From Ktedonobacteraceae bacterium (GTDB lineage: Bacteria; Chloroflexota; Ktedonobacteria; Ktedonobacterales; Ktedonobacteraceae): a DNA stretch of 64,000 nucleotides. The stretch covers positions 1 to 64,000 of the forward strand of contig DASRBN010000031.1 of assembly GCA_035653615.1 (NCBI GenBank), given 5' to 3'. A program made the translations under genes and the position numbers. This document shows, one piece after another, positions 26,565 to 35,246 of this stretch. Each line of letters begins with the position of its first letter. Within the stretch, counting starts at the first letter, position 1. The notes below the pieces were generated by a model that worked only from the letters and a program-made list of their open reading frames with translations, made no database searches and was not told the DNA's origin.

Positions 26565-27554
26565 TTATTGCAGTCCTATCAAGAACAATCCGCGTGCCAT
26601 TGCCTCGCCCGCCAGCGTGAGTACAACTACGAGGTAGAGCATGCCTGTGGCGGATTGGAACGAGCGGTCGTGAATCAGTTTCAAGATGAAGCCGAGTAGC
26701 ACTAGCGGAAAAACAAAGCTCACCAGGATGTGCAGCCAGCTAATGGCATCGGTACTTAGAGGCGCAACCTGCGGCGCTCCTACCGGTTTGACCTCCCCAG
26801 GCACCGGAGTTACAGCATGCACCGATGGAGTAGAAGTGGCCGGAGTAGTCGAGGTTGTGGTACTGGTGGGTTGAGCCGCCGCTGTACCAGCAAAGCCGGT
26901 GGTGAAGGCGAAGCAGACTACCTGAGCCAGCACGGCGATCAATACCAGCCGTGCCGCGAACTGCAATGGCTTCTCCGAAAGCGCCGGGGTGACGAGATAC
27001 CAGTGACCAAGCCACATCGCCGTCAAAACTCCACCGAGCGCAAGCATAGCGGCAAAGAAACCGGCAACCGTAAAGGCTTCCGCGATTCCTGAACCGGCCA
27101 GCGGTCGATAGATCATGCCCATGACCAGAATGGTCGCCAACCCGGCCAATGTTGCCAGTATGCCGCTAATCATGCGCAGCAACCGGATTACTGACAGCCG
27201 GTCAGGTGTTTCTGTACCTTCTTCGTGTTTGGCCTTGCCGTCGATCCCGGCCTTCTTATCCATCCACAGGAAAAGATTATATGGCAGCATGAGGATCAGG
27301 AACAGCAGCAGCGTCGGAGCCAGGTAGCCTGTCCAGGAATGGTCGAGCAGCACGAACGTGTTGAGCAGGACCGCCGTCGAAAAATTCTGCTGGAACAAAT
27401 AGGTGAGACCCGTAAAGAACAGGTAAATAATGCCATAGGTGATGAGGAAGCCACGTTTAACCTGGTTGCGCCAGTCTAGCGCGAACAGCACTCCAAATGC
27501 TCCGACCGCCAGTTCCGCCATCACGATGAACAATATGAGTGGCAACGTGATCAT
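26565..27554 (-). CDS. Polytopic membrane protein, unknown function
   Basis: The 329-aa product has about eight hydrophobic helices, beginning at residue 3 (LPLILFIVMAELAVGAFGVLFAL). A cytoplasmic stretch (KHEEGTETPDRLS, about residues 108-122) and a Thr/Ser/Pro-rich loop (about residues 230-265) interrupt them. Histidines in membrane segments (GHWYLVTP, SWLHILVSF) and the C-terminal GEAMARGLFL recall quinone- or heme-binding anchor subunits, but I cannot place it in a family. It is followed by the truncated hydrolase. Confidence 0.65.
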   Translation of the reverse strand: MITLPLILFIVMAELAVGAFGVLFALDWRNQVKRGFLITYGIIYLFFTGLTYLFQQNFSTAVLLNTFVLLDHSWTGYLAPTLLLFLILMLPYNLFLWMDKKAGIDGKAKHEEGTETPDRLSVIRLLRMISGILATLAGLATILVMGMIYRPLAGSGIAEAFTVAGFFAAMLALGGVLTAMWLGHWYLVTPALSEKPLQFAARLVLIAVLAQVVCFAFTTGFAGTAAAQPTSTTTSTTPATSTPSVHAVTPVPGEVKPVGAPQVAPLSTDAISWLHILVSFVFPLVLLGFILKLIHDRSFQSATGMLYLVVVLTLAGEAMARGLFLIGLQ

Positions 27555-27786
27555 ATTTGTATGTTCTATCCTTTTGTTCGTTTGATTGAGCTACGTCTTG
27601 GGAAGGTATCAGCTTCCTTTTGATCACACAGATTATACATCGGTTGGGGTGGACTGGCAAACATCAGATTTATATTGTATCCAATCCTGATAGCGGCAGA
27701 GATTCGATGTATCTATTGGCTCATGTCGTAGAATGAAGAGCGTAATTATACCACTTTAATGACGGAAAACCTGGAGGAGAAAGCAA

Positions 27787-27975
27787 ATGAAGAGAAATAC
27801 ACTGGCGCGCAACCTGTTCATCATCGTTGCCATCGGATATTTCCTTCTGGGCATATTATTCGTGTTGGCGGGTGTGAGAAACAGCGATGCGCTTCTATAT
27901 GCTATTGCCGGGATAGTCTTTGTGCTTGGTGCCGGTCACGTCTACCTGGCGGCCCGCAGGAGAAGAGCGGGATAG
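27787..27975 (+). CDS. Small two-helix membrane protein
   Basis: The 62-aa product is a hairpin of two hydrophobic helices (about residues 10-28 and 36-54) with positively charged ends (MKRN at the start, RRRRAG at the end). This predicts both termini inside the cell. GGAGGAG lies 8 nt before the ATG, one of the strongest ribosome binding sites in the window, so expression is likely. No homologue is recognised. Confidence 0.65.
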   Translation: MKRNTLARNLFIIVAIGYFLLGILFVLAGVRNSDALLYAIAGIVFVLGAGHVYLAARRRRAG

Positions 27976-28222
27976 GTCCTCTTTACGCCTCTTAAAGAAA
28001 ATTTGACGAGATATGTTCCGGGGAGTGGTACAGATAAACATCCTTTCATAGAAATATGTTATACTTCCCGGTGAAGACATTCTTCCGGCAATTGTGCCAT
28101 ATGATTGTCTTCATCGTAGCCCGGGGGAACTTCCTTTATAACCTGTCCGCTCTAGTGTTGTCGCTTCTTAGTTTAATGCTTTTGAGCGAGACCACTTTCG
28201 GGGTCTCTACAGAGGAGGAACT

Positions 28223-30388
28223 ATGCACCTTGTGACCAGGTCCTGGCGATCCCCTTTTGTGCGTGTGGTAGGTATGTTTCTGCTAGTGGCGACGCTGCTG
28301 AGCCTGGGGTCGGCGCAGACATTGCGCTCGCCTTCAGTCGTCCGCGCAGCAGGTGGCTGCCAGTTGAACTCGCCGAACGGCGCCATTCAGCACGTTATTT
28401 ACATCCAGTTCGATAACACGCACTTCACGCGTGATAATCCGAACGTTCCGTCCGATCTAGAGCAGATGCCCCATCTCCTCAACTTTATTGAGAACAATGG
28501 CGTCCTGCTCTCTAATCACCACACTCCGCTCATTGCCCACACGGCAACGGATATTTTGACCACGCTGACGGGCGTGTACGGTGATCGTCACGGCGTACCC
28601 ATCAGCAACAGCTTCCGCTATTATAATCCAGATGGCACGACTAATCCCGGTGTTTCCTTTGCCTACTGGACCGATCCAATTTACGATCCTAGCAATCCGC
28701 CGCATCAGAGCGATACCACTTATAACATGCTGGCGGCAAATGGGCTGAATGCCCCGGCGCCCTGGGTTCCATATACGCGGGCTGGCTGTAATTTTGGCGG
28801 TGTGGCGACAGCGAATATGGTGCTGGAGAACATTGCAACCGATATTCCTACTGTATTCGGGCCGAACTCTCCCCAGGAGCAGGAGGTACAGCAGAATCCT
28901 GGACAGGCTTTTGCTGATTTCGTCGGTATTGGCATTCACTGCGCGCAAGGAAATGCGTTATGTTCTTCCGCCAATACTGGCGAGCCTGATGTGCTGCCCA
29001 ACGAGCCTGGTGGCTACTCGAACTACATGGCTCTCTACGGCAACAAGTACGTTGCGCCGCAGATCAGTCCCAATGGGCCGATGGTAGACCTGGATGGCAA
29101 TATCATTCAAGACCCTCAAGGACACATCGGCTTCCCCGGCTTCGATGGCATGTCCGCTTCTGTCTCGCTGGCCTATGTTGCCGCGATGCAGGAACATGGT
29201 GTTCCCATCACCTATGCCTACATCTCCGATGCCCATGACGCCCATCCCAACGGGCCGGCCTATGGTCCAGGTCAGGCAGGCTATGTTGCCGCGCTTGCAG
29301 CTTACGATGATGCCTTCAACAAGTTTTTCACGCGACTGGCCAATGATGGCATCAATTCGAGCAACACACTGTTCGTGTTTACTGCTGACGAGGGCGATCA
29401 CTTTGTGGGTGGCCCACCCAGTCCTTCAAACTGTGATGGCGTGCATATCCCCTGTACCTACAGCCAGATCGGTGAGATCAATACCAACATGGCAGGTCTG
29501 CTGGCAACGGAGCAAGGTATTACAACGCCGTTCAAAGTCCATTCCGACTCCGCGCCCAACATCTATATCACAGGTAATCCTGCACGCAACGACGAGACTG
29601 TAACCCGCCCATTCGAACGCGCCACGGGCCAGTTGACGGCAGTGAATCCCTATACGAATCAGACAGATACGCTAACCAACTATCTGGCCGATCCGGTAGA
29701 AATGAATCTGCTGCATATGATTACGGCCGATCCCGCGCGAACGCCGACATTCACCATGTTTGCCAATCCCAATTACTTCCTGTTTGCAGGCTCTCCAGAT
29801 TGTTCGTCTCCATGCGTCCAGATTAATCCACAATTTGCCTGGAATCACGGCGATGTGTCCCCGGATATCAATACGACCTGGCTGGGTATGGTTGGGCCGG
29901 GGGTACGCACGATGGGGGTCAATAGGACAGTCTGGTCGGATCATACCGACGTGCGTCCCACTATGATGGAGTTACTCGGCCTGAAGGATGACTATTCCCA
30001 TGATGGGCGCGTTCTCTTCGAAGTACTCCAGCCCTGGGCTTTGCCTCCTGCCGTGCAGCATAATCTGCTGGCGTTGACGTTGCTGGCGCAGGCATATAAG
30101 CAGATCAACGCGCCTGTCGGAACGCTTGGACTGACAACCCTGGGCATTTCTACGGTTGCGCTAGAGAGTAATGCGCCCAACGATAGCACATACACGTCGC
30201 TCGAAAACCAGCTCATCTCCATTACCAATGTGCGTAACGCAATCGCGGCTCAGATGATTGCGATCCTGGAGTCTGCTGAATTCGGCGGGAACTACTCCTT
30301 CAGTCCACCGGCTGCGCAGGTGCAGAAGCTGATTGCCCAGGCACATAGCCTGTTAAATCGAGCTGAAGCGCTCCCTCATAAAAAGTAA
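28223..30388 (+). CDS. Secreted alkaline-phosphatase-superfamily protein
   Basis: The 721-aa product has a signal peptide (hydrophobic residues 13-30, cleavage likely near VVRAAGG). The metal-site elements of the alkaline phosphatase/phosphodiesterase/sulfatase fold appear in order: YIQFDNTHF near the start, HTPLIAHTATDILTTLTG with the likely nucleophile Thr, then DAHDAHPNG, VFTADEGDHF, and a late SDHTDVRPTMMELLG. It should act outside the cell on phosphate or sulfate esters. The neighbouring transporter has a Pho-type operator, which favours phosphate, but no such operator lies upstream of this gene. AGAGGAGG precedes the ATG. Confidence 0.85.
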   Translation: MHLVTRSWRSPFVRVVGMFLLVATLLSLGSAQTLRSPSVVRAAGGCQLNSPNGAIQHVIYIQFDNTHFTRDNPNVPSDLEQMPHLLNFIENNGVLLSNHHTPLIAHTATDILTTLTGVYGDRHGVPISNSFRYYNPDGTTNPGVSFAYWTDPIYDPSNPPHQSDTTYNMLAANGLNAPAPWVPYTRAGCNFGGVATANMVLENIATDIPTVFGPNSPQEQEVQQNPGQAFADFVGIGIHCAQGNALCSSANTGEPDVLPNEPGGYSNYMALYGNKYVAPQISPNGPMVDLDGNIIQDPQGHIGFPGFDGMSASVSLAYVAAMQEHGVPITYAYISDAHDAHPNGPAYGPGQAGYVAALAAYDDAFNKFFTRLANDGINSSNTLFVFTADEGDHFVGGPPSPSNCDGVHIPCTYSQIGEINTNMAGLLATEQGITTPFKVHSDSAPNIYITGNPARNDETVTRPFERATGQLTAVNPYTNQTDTLTNYLADPVEMNLLHMITADPARTPTFTMFANPNYFLFAGSPDCSSPCVQINPQFAWNHGDVSPDINTTWLGMVGPGVRTMGVNRTVWSDHTDVRPTMMELLGLKDDYSHDGRVLFEVLQPWALPPAVQHNLLALTLLAQAYKQINAPVGTLGLTTLGISTVALESNAPNDSTYTSLENQLISITNVRNAIAAQMIAILESAEFGGNYSFSPPAAQVQKLIAQAHSLLNRAEALPHKK

Positions 30389-30489
30389 GAGGAGATAACA
30401 GGCTGTTCATGCAGACATGATCCGGTACGAGGCGAATTGAGGCCAAATAGGCCAACATCTTAGAATGGCCTGAATAGCGTAGGGCGTTG

Positions 30490-30520
30490 GAGGGCATCCG
30501 ATAAGGATGCCCTCTTTTTT
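30490..30520 (+). terminator. Rho-independent terminator of the phosphatase gene
   Basis: Ten-bp arms (30490-30499, 30505-30514) with loop GATAA are followed directly by TTTTTT. It lies about 100 nt after the stop codon at 30388. Confidence 0.9.
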
Positions 30521-30629
30521 GTTTGATGCCTGGAAAGCAAGACATATGCATGTACTTTTGGACAAAGTGTTTTCAGCCTTTAGACTCTCTAGACTTTCGA
30601 GATCGTCCTCGCCCTTTTCTAGGCAAATA

Positions 30630-30678
30630 TTAACCTGGAGATAACAGTCAATTAACCGGCATTTAACAGTCGCTTAAC
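30630..30678 (+). promoter_or_regulatory. Pho-box-like operator: five repeats at 11-bp spacing
   Basis: TTAAC occurs at 30630, 30652, 30663 and 30674, and ATAAC at 30641, so five units are exactly one helical turn (11 bp) apart. Another TTAAC at 30695 is off register by one base. PhoB/PhoP operators are built of direct repeats with this period. The array lies just upstream of a phosphate-type transporter gene and where a -35 box would be. Confidence 0.8.
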
Positions 30679-30712
30679 ATCAAGGCGATACGCTTTAACT
30701 GTAAGGTTTTAC

Positions 30713-32272
30713 ATGACGAACATATCCCTTAAGCAAGGAGCTTACCAGAATATGCATAGTGAAGGAATACATGGGAGCAGCGTTGCTCGTGGTGGTGTTG
30801 AGGATGCCCATAAATCTGTTTTGTCTGCGCTTGACGAAAGTACACTTTCAGGATTTCACTTCAAAGCCATGCTGACATCCGGCATGGGTTTTTTTACGGA
30901 TGCCTATGATCTTTTTATCATTGGCGTCGTGCTGGCGATTCTAACTCCACTCTGGAATCTGACGAAACTTGAAACATCATTGCTTGCCAGCACATCACTG
31001 ATTGCCGCGGCCCTTGGCTCGCTCCTCTTCGGGCGACTGGCAGATTTTGTGGGCCGCCGCTCAATTTATGGATTTACGCTGATCGTCCTGGCGCTTGGCG
31101 CTATTGCCTCAGCTTTTGCCCCAAATATCGTCTGGCTGCTGATCTTCCGTTTTATCCTTGGCCTGGGAATCGGCGGCGATTATCCGCTCAGTGCAACATT
31201 GATGAGCGAGTATGCCAACCGGCGCGACCGTGGCAAGCTAATCACAATGGTTTTCTCAATGCAGGGGCTTGGCCTGATACTTGGCCCGCTCGTTGCCATT
31301 TTTCTCCTGCTTGCTGGACTGAATCATGATCTGACATGGCGCATCATGCTGGCATTAGGAGCAGTTCCGGCGCTTGCAACGTTTTATCTGCGCCGGCAAA
31401 TCGCGGAAACCCCTCGCTTTGCGCTGACGATGCAGGGTGATGCCGAGACTGCTTCCCGCACCATTGATATGGTGACACGAAAGCAGAACGGCAAGACGAG
31501 TAGCTCACTTTCGAATAGAGCGAACCAGCGAAAAAATGGTTCCGCGCGCTCAGAAACGAAGAGTTCAGCTCCTTCACGCTCCAATGGAAAGTGGCTGTAC
31601 CTGCTTCTCCAGCCGCGGTACTTACGCTGGCTGATAGGGGCCGCGGGTGCCTGGTTCTTGCTAGACGTTGCCTATTACGGAACGACCATTTCCAGTCCCT
31701 TAGTTCTCAGGGCACTTAACCCTCACGCGAACCTGATTACGAATATGTTCTATACGCTTGCCATCTTTGTGGTGGCCGCGCTGCCAGGCTATATCGTCGC
31801 GGCCTTGACGATTGATCGCCTCGGACGCAAGTGGATACAGTGCGTTGGTTTTGGCATGATGACGCTTGCCTATGGTTTGCTCGCCGTCGCTCCTGCCCTG
31901 ACGACGATTACATTGCCGTTCCTTCTCGTGTATGGAGTAAGCTACTTCTTTACCGAGTTTGGCCCTAATGTAACGACGTTTGTCTATCCTGCCGAAATTT
32001 TTCCGGTGATGGTGCGGACGACGGGGCATGGCATTGCTGCCGCGTTTGGGAAAGTTGGAGCCTTTATCGGAGCTTTTGCTTTTCCTTACCTCCTCAGCCT
32101 CTTCAATCTGCCGGGAGCGATGGCAGCCGCGGCAGTGGTCTCGTTTGTTGGTCTCCTGCTGACCATCTTCCTGTTGCCGGAGCCGAACCAGCGCTCACTG
32201 GAAGAGATTTCCGATGAACACGCGGCCATGGCTGCTCATCGAGAGAGGGAACGCGAGTTGGTTTTACGGTAG
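30713..32272 (+). CDS. MFS transporter, phosphate:H+ symporter-like
   Basis: The 519-aa, 12-helix major facilitator carries the signature GRLADFVGRRSIYG between helices 2 and 3, a GIGGDYPLSATLMSEYANR block close to the Pht1/PHS phosphate symporters, and YFFTEFGPNVTTFVYPAEIFPVMVR late. The hydrophilic, Ser/Lys-rich central loop (about residues 240-290) is long. The Pho-box-like array directly upstream supports phosphate uptake under phosphate limitation. If transcription starts near 30708, the ATG at 30752 (AAGGAG 11 nt upstream, residue 14 of this frame) is a better start than 30713. Confidence 0.88.
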   Translation: MTNISLKQGAYQNMHSEGIHGSSVARGGVEDAHKSVLSALDESTLSGFHFKAMLTSGMGFFTDAYDLFIIGVVLAILTPLWNLTKLETSLLASTSLIAAALGSLLFGRLADFVGRRSIYGFTLIVLALGAIASAFAPNIVWLLIFRFILGLGIGGDYPLSATLMSEYANRRDRGKLITMVFSMQGLGLILGPLVAIFLLLAGLNHDLTWRIMLALGAVPALATFYLRRQIAETPRFALTMQGDAETASRTIDMVTRKQNGKTSSSLSNRANQRKNGSARSETKSSAPSRSNGKWLYLLLQPRYLRWLIGAAGAWFLLDVAYYGTTISSPLVLRALNPHANLITNMFYTLAIFVVAALPGYIVAALTIDRLGRKWIQCVGFGMMTLAYGLLAVAPALTTITLPFLLVYGVSYFFTEFGPNVTTFVYPAEIFPVMVRTTGHGIAAAFGKVGAFIGAFAFPYLLSLFNLPGAMAAAAVVSFVGLLLTIFLLPEPNQRSLEEISDEHAAMAAHRERERELVLR

Positions 32273-32297
32273 GTTAAGGATATAGTAGAATGTTTAC

Positions 32298-32337
32298 AAA
32301 AAATGGCCTGGGCAATAAACCGCCCAGGCCATTTTTT
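32298..32337. terminator. Bidirectional terminator between the MFS gene and trpB2
   Basis: A 16-bp stem (32298-32313 with 32322-32337) has GGCCTGGGC/GCCCAGGCC at its centre and A6/T6 tails, giving U-tracts in both directions. The trpB2 stop codon begins at its right edge. Confidence 0.92.
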
Positions 32338-33707
32338 TACACCACCTGCGGCATCCTCTGCAATGCGGCGGCTACAGCCTCTTCAGGATACTCGTAATCC
32401 TGCAATTTGCCGGAGAAGTAGGCATCGTAGGCGCCCATATCGAAGTGGCCATGGCCGGACAGGTTGAACAGGATAGCTTTCGATTCTCCCGCTTCCTTCG
32501 CCTTTAAAGCCTCATCAATCATTGCTTTTACAGCATGGCCCGACTCCGGTGCTGGGATAATGCCCTCGGCGCGCGCGAATTGTACGGCTGCATCGAAGAC
32601 GCCGATCTGGTGATAGGCCTGCGCATCGATAATACCCTCATCGTGCAGGAGCGAAACCAGGGGTGCCATGCCATGATAGCGCAGGCCGCCCGCGTGAATA
32701 CCAGGAGGCAGGAAATCATGGCCCAGGGTATGCATCTTGACCAGCGGGGTCATTCCCACCGTATCGCCAAAATCATAGGCATACACGCCCTTGGTCAGGC
32801 TGGGACAGGCCATCGGCTCGGCGGCCAGGAAACGCGTCTTCAGCCCTTTGCGCAGCCTTTCGCCAATAAATGGGAAGGCAAGCCCGGCAAAATTGCTACC
32901 GCCGCCTGTGCAGCCAATCACGATATCAGGATAATCGCCTGCGCGTTCCATCTGGAGCAGGGCCTCTTCGCCGATAATCGTCTGATGCATCAACACGTGG
33001 TTCAGGACGCTGCCCAGCGAATACTTGATTGTTCCGCCGCTTTTGGCTGCCACCTCAACCGCCTCGCTGATGGCAATGCCAAGGCTGCCCATGTTGTTGG
33101 GGTCCTGCGCCAGCACGCTGCGTCCCGCGTCCGTTAAATCGGTTGGGCTGGCATGAACGGTAGCCCCGTAGACTTCCATCATATTTCTGCGATACGGCTT
33201 CTGCTGGTAACTGATCTTCACCATGAAGACTTCGATTTCCATGTTGAAGAACGCTCCTGCCAGTGCCAGAGCCGATCCCCACTGTCCCGCGCCTGTCTCG
33301 GTCGAGAGCTTCTTGACCCCTTCTTGCTTGTTGTAGAATGCCTGTGCCACTGCCGTATTCGGCTTATGGCTGCCGGCAGGACTGACTCCCTCGTACTTGT
33401 AGTAAATACGCGCGGGCGTATCCAGCGCCTTTTCCAGTCGCCGCGCGCGGTACAGTGGGCTGGGCCGCCACTGCATATAGACCTGGCGTACCGGCTCCGG
33501 AATCTCGATGTAACGCTCCGTACTCACCTCTTGCATAATCAGCGCCATCGGAAATAGCGGGGCCAGGTCATCGGGCGTGACGGGCTGCCTGGTGCCGGGA
33601 TGCAGCACCGGGTCGGGGGGACGAGGTAAATCCGCGGCAATGTTGTACCAGGATCGCGGCATCTCGTTTTCGTTCAAAAGATACTTGGTGTGAACGCTGT
33701 CAGGCAT
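32337..33707 (-). CDS. trpB: Tryptophan synthase beta chain-like protein (TrpB2 type)
   Basis: The 456-aa PLP enzyme is of the longer TrpB2 class. The PLP lysine is Lys115 in [11 protein letters not shown], and the phosphate-binding glycine loop is [12 protein letters not shown]. TrpB2 proteins condense indole with Ser to form Trp, or act as serine deaminases, and lack the tight dependence on TrpA; no trpA is present. GAGAGGAGC precedes the ATG. It follows trpS by 61 nt and probably shares its T-box-controlled transcript, ending at the terminator at 32298. Confidence 0.9.
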   Translation of the reverse strand: MPDSVHTKYLLNENEMPRSWYNIAADLPRPPDPVLHPGTRQPVTPDDLAPLFPMALIMQEVSTERYIEIPEPVRQVYMQWRPSPLYRARRLEKALDTPARIYYKYEGVSPAGSHKPNTAVAQAFYNKQEGVKKLSTETGAGQWGSALALAGAFFNMEIEVFMVKISYQQKPYRRNMMEVYGATVHASPTDLTDAGRSVLAQDPNNMGSLGIAISEAVEVAAKSGGTIKYSLGSVLNHVLMHQTIIGEEALLQMERAGDYPDIVIGCTGGGSNFAGLAFPFIGERLRKGLKTRFLAAEPMACPSLTKGVYAYDFGDTVGMTPLVKMHTLGHDFLPPGIHAGGLRYHGMAPLVSLLHDEGIIDAQAYHQIGVFDAAVQFARAEGIIPAPESGHAVKAMIDEALKAKEAGESKAILFNLSGHGHFDMGAYDAYFSGKLQDYEYPEEAVAAALQRMPQVV

Positions 33708-33768
33708 GGTTCGCTCCTCTCAAGGATTCATGACCCTTAGAACTACAATGGTTACGATATTTATTAAT

Positions 33769-34818
33769 TCATCCCAGCCCGATTACATCTTTGACGTGCT
33801 GCAACGTAGCCTGGGCCATTGGACGCACCTCGTCTGCCCCTTGACGAAGAATGCGTTCCAACTCGGCCTGGTCGTTCATCAGCTCTTTGTAGCGGGCCTG
33901 GATGGGTGACAACGTTGCCACCAGGCGCTCAGTGAGCGCGGCCTTGAAATCTCCATAACCCTTGCCGGCAAATTCTGCTTCAATCTCCTGCTCCGATTGC
34001 CCTGTCAGCGATTGATAGATGCCGAGCAGGTTGGTGATGCCGGGGCGCTCAGGGTCGAAAGCCACCAGCCGCAGGGAATCGGTTGTCGCTCGACCAATTT
34101 TTTGCTTGATGGTCTTAGGATCGTCAAGCAGGTTGATGCGAGAATTTGGATTCGGGTCGCTCTTGCTCATCTTTTGTGTCGGGTCATCCAGAGACATGAT
34201 GCGCGCGCCTACCTCGCGAATCTGTGCCTCTGGAATGGTGAATACTTGCTGGCGATACAGGCTGTTGAACCGCTGCGCGAGATCGCGCGTCAGCTCAATG
34301 TGCTGTCGCTGGTCATCACCTACAGGAACATAGTTCGTCTGGTATAGCAGTATATCACAGGCCATCAGCACCGGGTAGCAGAAGAGGCCAGTTCCCACCG
34401 AATCCATCTGCTCACCGGCTTTCGATTTGAACTGCGTCATGCGCGACAGCCAGCCCATGGGCGTGAAGCATTCCATAATCCAGCTCATCTCGGCATGTTC
34501 ATGCACATGTGATTGGACGAACAGGTGGCAATACCGCTGGTCGAGTCCGCACGCAATATACAATGCCGCCAGCTGGCGCACGCTCTGATGCAGTTCTTTC
34601 GGATCAATCGGAAGCGTGATGGCGTGCAGATCAACGATGCAAAAGATGTTATCGTACTGCGCCTGCGTTTCCACCCAGTTACGAATAGCGCCCAGGTAAT
34701 TGCCCAGGTGCAGGTTGCCGGTCGGCTGTATGCCGGAAAACACACGTTTTTTCACCGGCGCATTTTCAGCAGCCCCGGCATGTTCAGTTTTCTTAGCCTG
34801 GCTCATTTCAATAGACAT
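33769..34818 (-). CDS. trpS: Tryptophanyl-tRNA synthetase, T-box controlled
   Basis: The 349-aa class I synthetase charges tRNA-Trp. The HIGH-type motif is in GNLHLGNYLGAI, and the KMSKS motif in QKMSKSDPN. An N-terminal extension of about 20 residues before FSGIQPTG is unusual but harmless. The ATG at 34818 was chosen over the one at 34821 because AGGTG has better spacing. A T-box leader directly upstream means expression rises when uncharged tRNA-Trp accumulates. A second, divergent TrpRS is encoded at 36800. Confidence 0.93.
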   Translation of the reverse strand: MSIEMSQAKKTEHAGAAENAPVKKRVFSGIQPTGNLHLGNYLGAIRNWVETQAQYDNIFCIVDLHAITLPIDPKELHQSVRQLAALYIACGLDQRYCHLFVQSHVHEHAEMSWIMECFTPMGWLSRMTQFKSKAGEQMDSVGTGLFCYPVLMACDILLYQTNYVPVGDDQRQHIELTRDLAQRFNSLYRQQVFTIPEAQIREVGARIMSLDDPTQKMSKSDPNPNSRINLLDDPKTIKQKIGRATTDSLRLVAFDPERPGITNLLGIYQSLTGQSEQEIEAEFAGKGYGDFKAALTERLVATLSPIQARYKELMNDQAELERILRQGADEVRPMAQATLQHVKDVIGLG

Positions 34819-34850
34819 CATTTCACCTCTCTATACTTGTAAAATGTCAT

Positions 34851-35194
34851 AAAAAAACGCCGCTCATTCCTTGTCAGGGACGAGAGGCGTAAAGCTTTCG
34901 TGGTACCACCCTCATTCAGATTACCCATGGAACTTCCCGCATAGCATGGGTAATCCCTCTTTGCCAGATACGCAATCTTCAGCACCTGGTGTCGAAGATG
35001 TATATCCTGTCCTCAATAACGGTGGACATTCCGCAAGAGTCCTACTGGTTCCCTACTGAAAAGAACGTTCGCTCTTTACTTCCAGGCCCATTCGACGACT
35101 GCATCGGGCCGGTTTTCACCGCTACCGGCTCTCTGGGACCTCTGCGTGGTCATCTACTCTTCCTGTTCGTCGCTTTCAGTGTTCTGTTGTGTAT
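34851..35194 (-). promoter_or_regulatory. T-box riboswitch, probable tRNA-Trp specificity
   Basis: The invariant T-box element AGGGTGGTACCACG is present at 34899-34912. A terminator stem follows (34882-34889 with 34858-34865, then a U-tract at 34851-34857). The long Stem I region contains an AGAGAGC segment near 35129 and a candidate specifier TGG (35088-35090) within GAATGGGCC. Uncharged tRNA-Trp would stabilise the antiterminator and allow transcription of trpS and trpB2. Confidence 0.93.
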
Positions 35195-35200
35195 GGACAA

Positions 35201-35229
35201 AGTATACTGGTGGTTTTGTGATATGTCAA
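35201..35229 (-). promoter_or_regulatory. Promoter of the T-box/trpS transcript, TTGACA-N17-TATACT
   Basis: On the minus strand TTGACA (35224-35229) and TATACT (35201-35206) are exactly 17 nt apart, giving a start near 35194. It lies only 18 nt from the gltX stop codon. Confidence 0.85.
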
Positions 35230-35246
35230 GATTTTTGGAAATGCTC

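Noticed and set aside
28223-30388. Pho-box control of the secreted phosphatase-like gene
   Set aside because: No spaced TTAAC or similar direct repeats were found in the 250 nt upstream.
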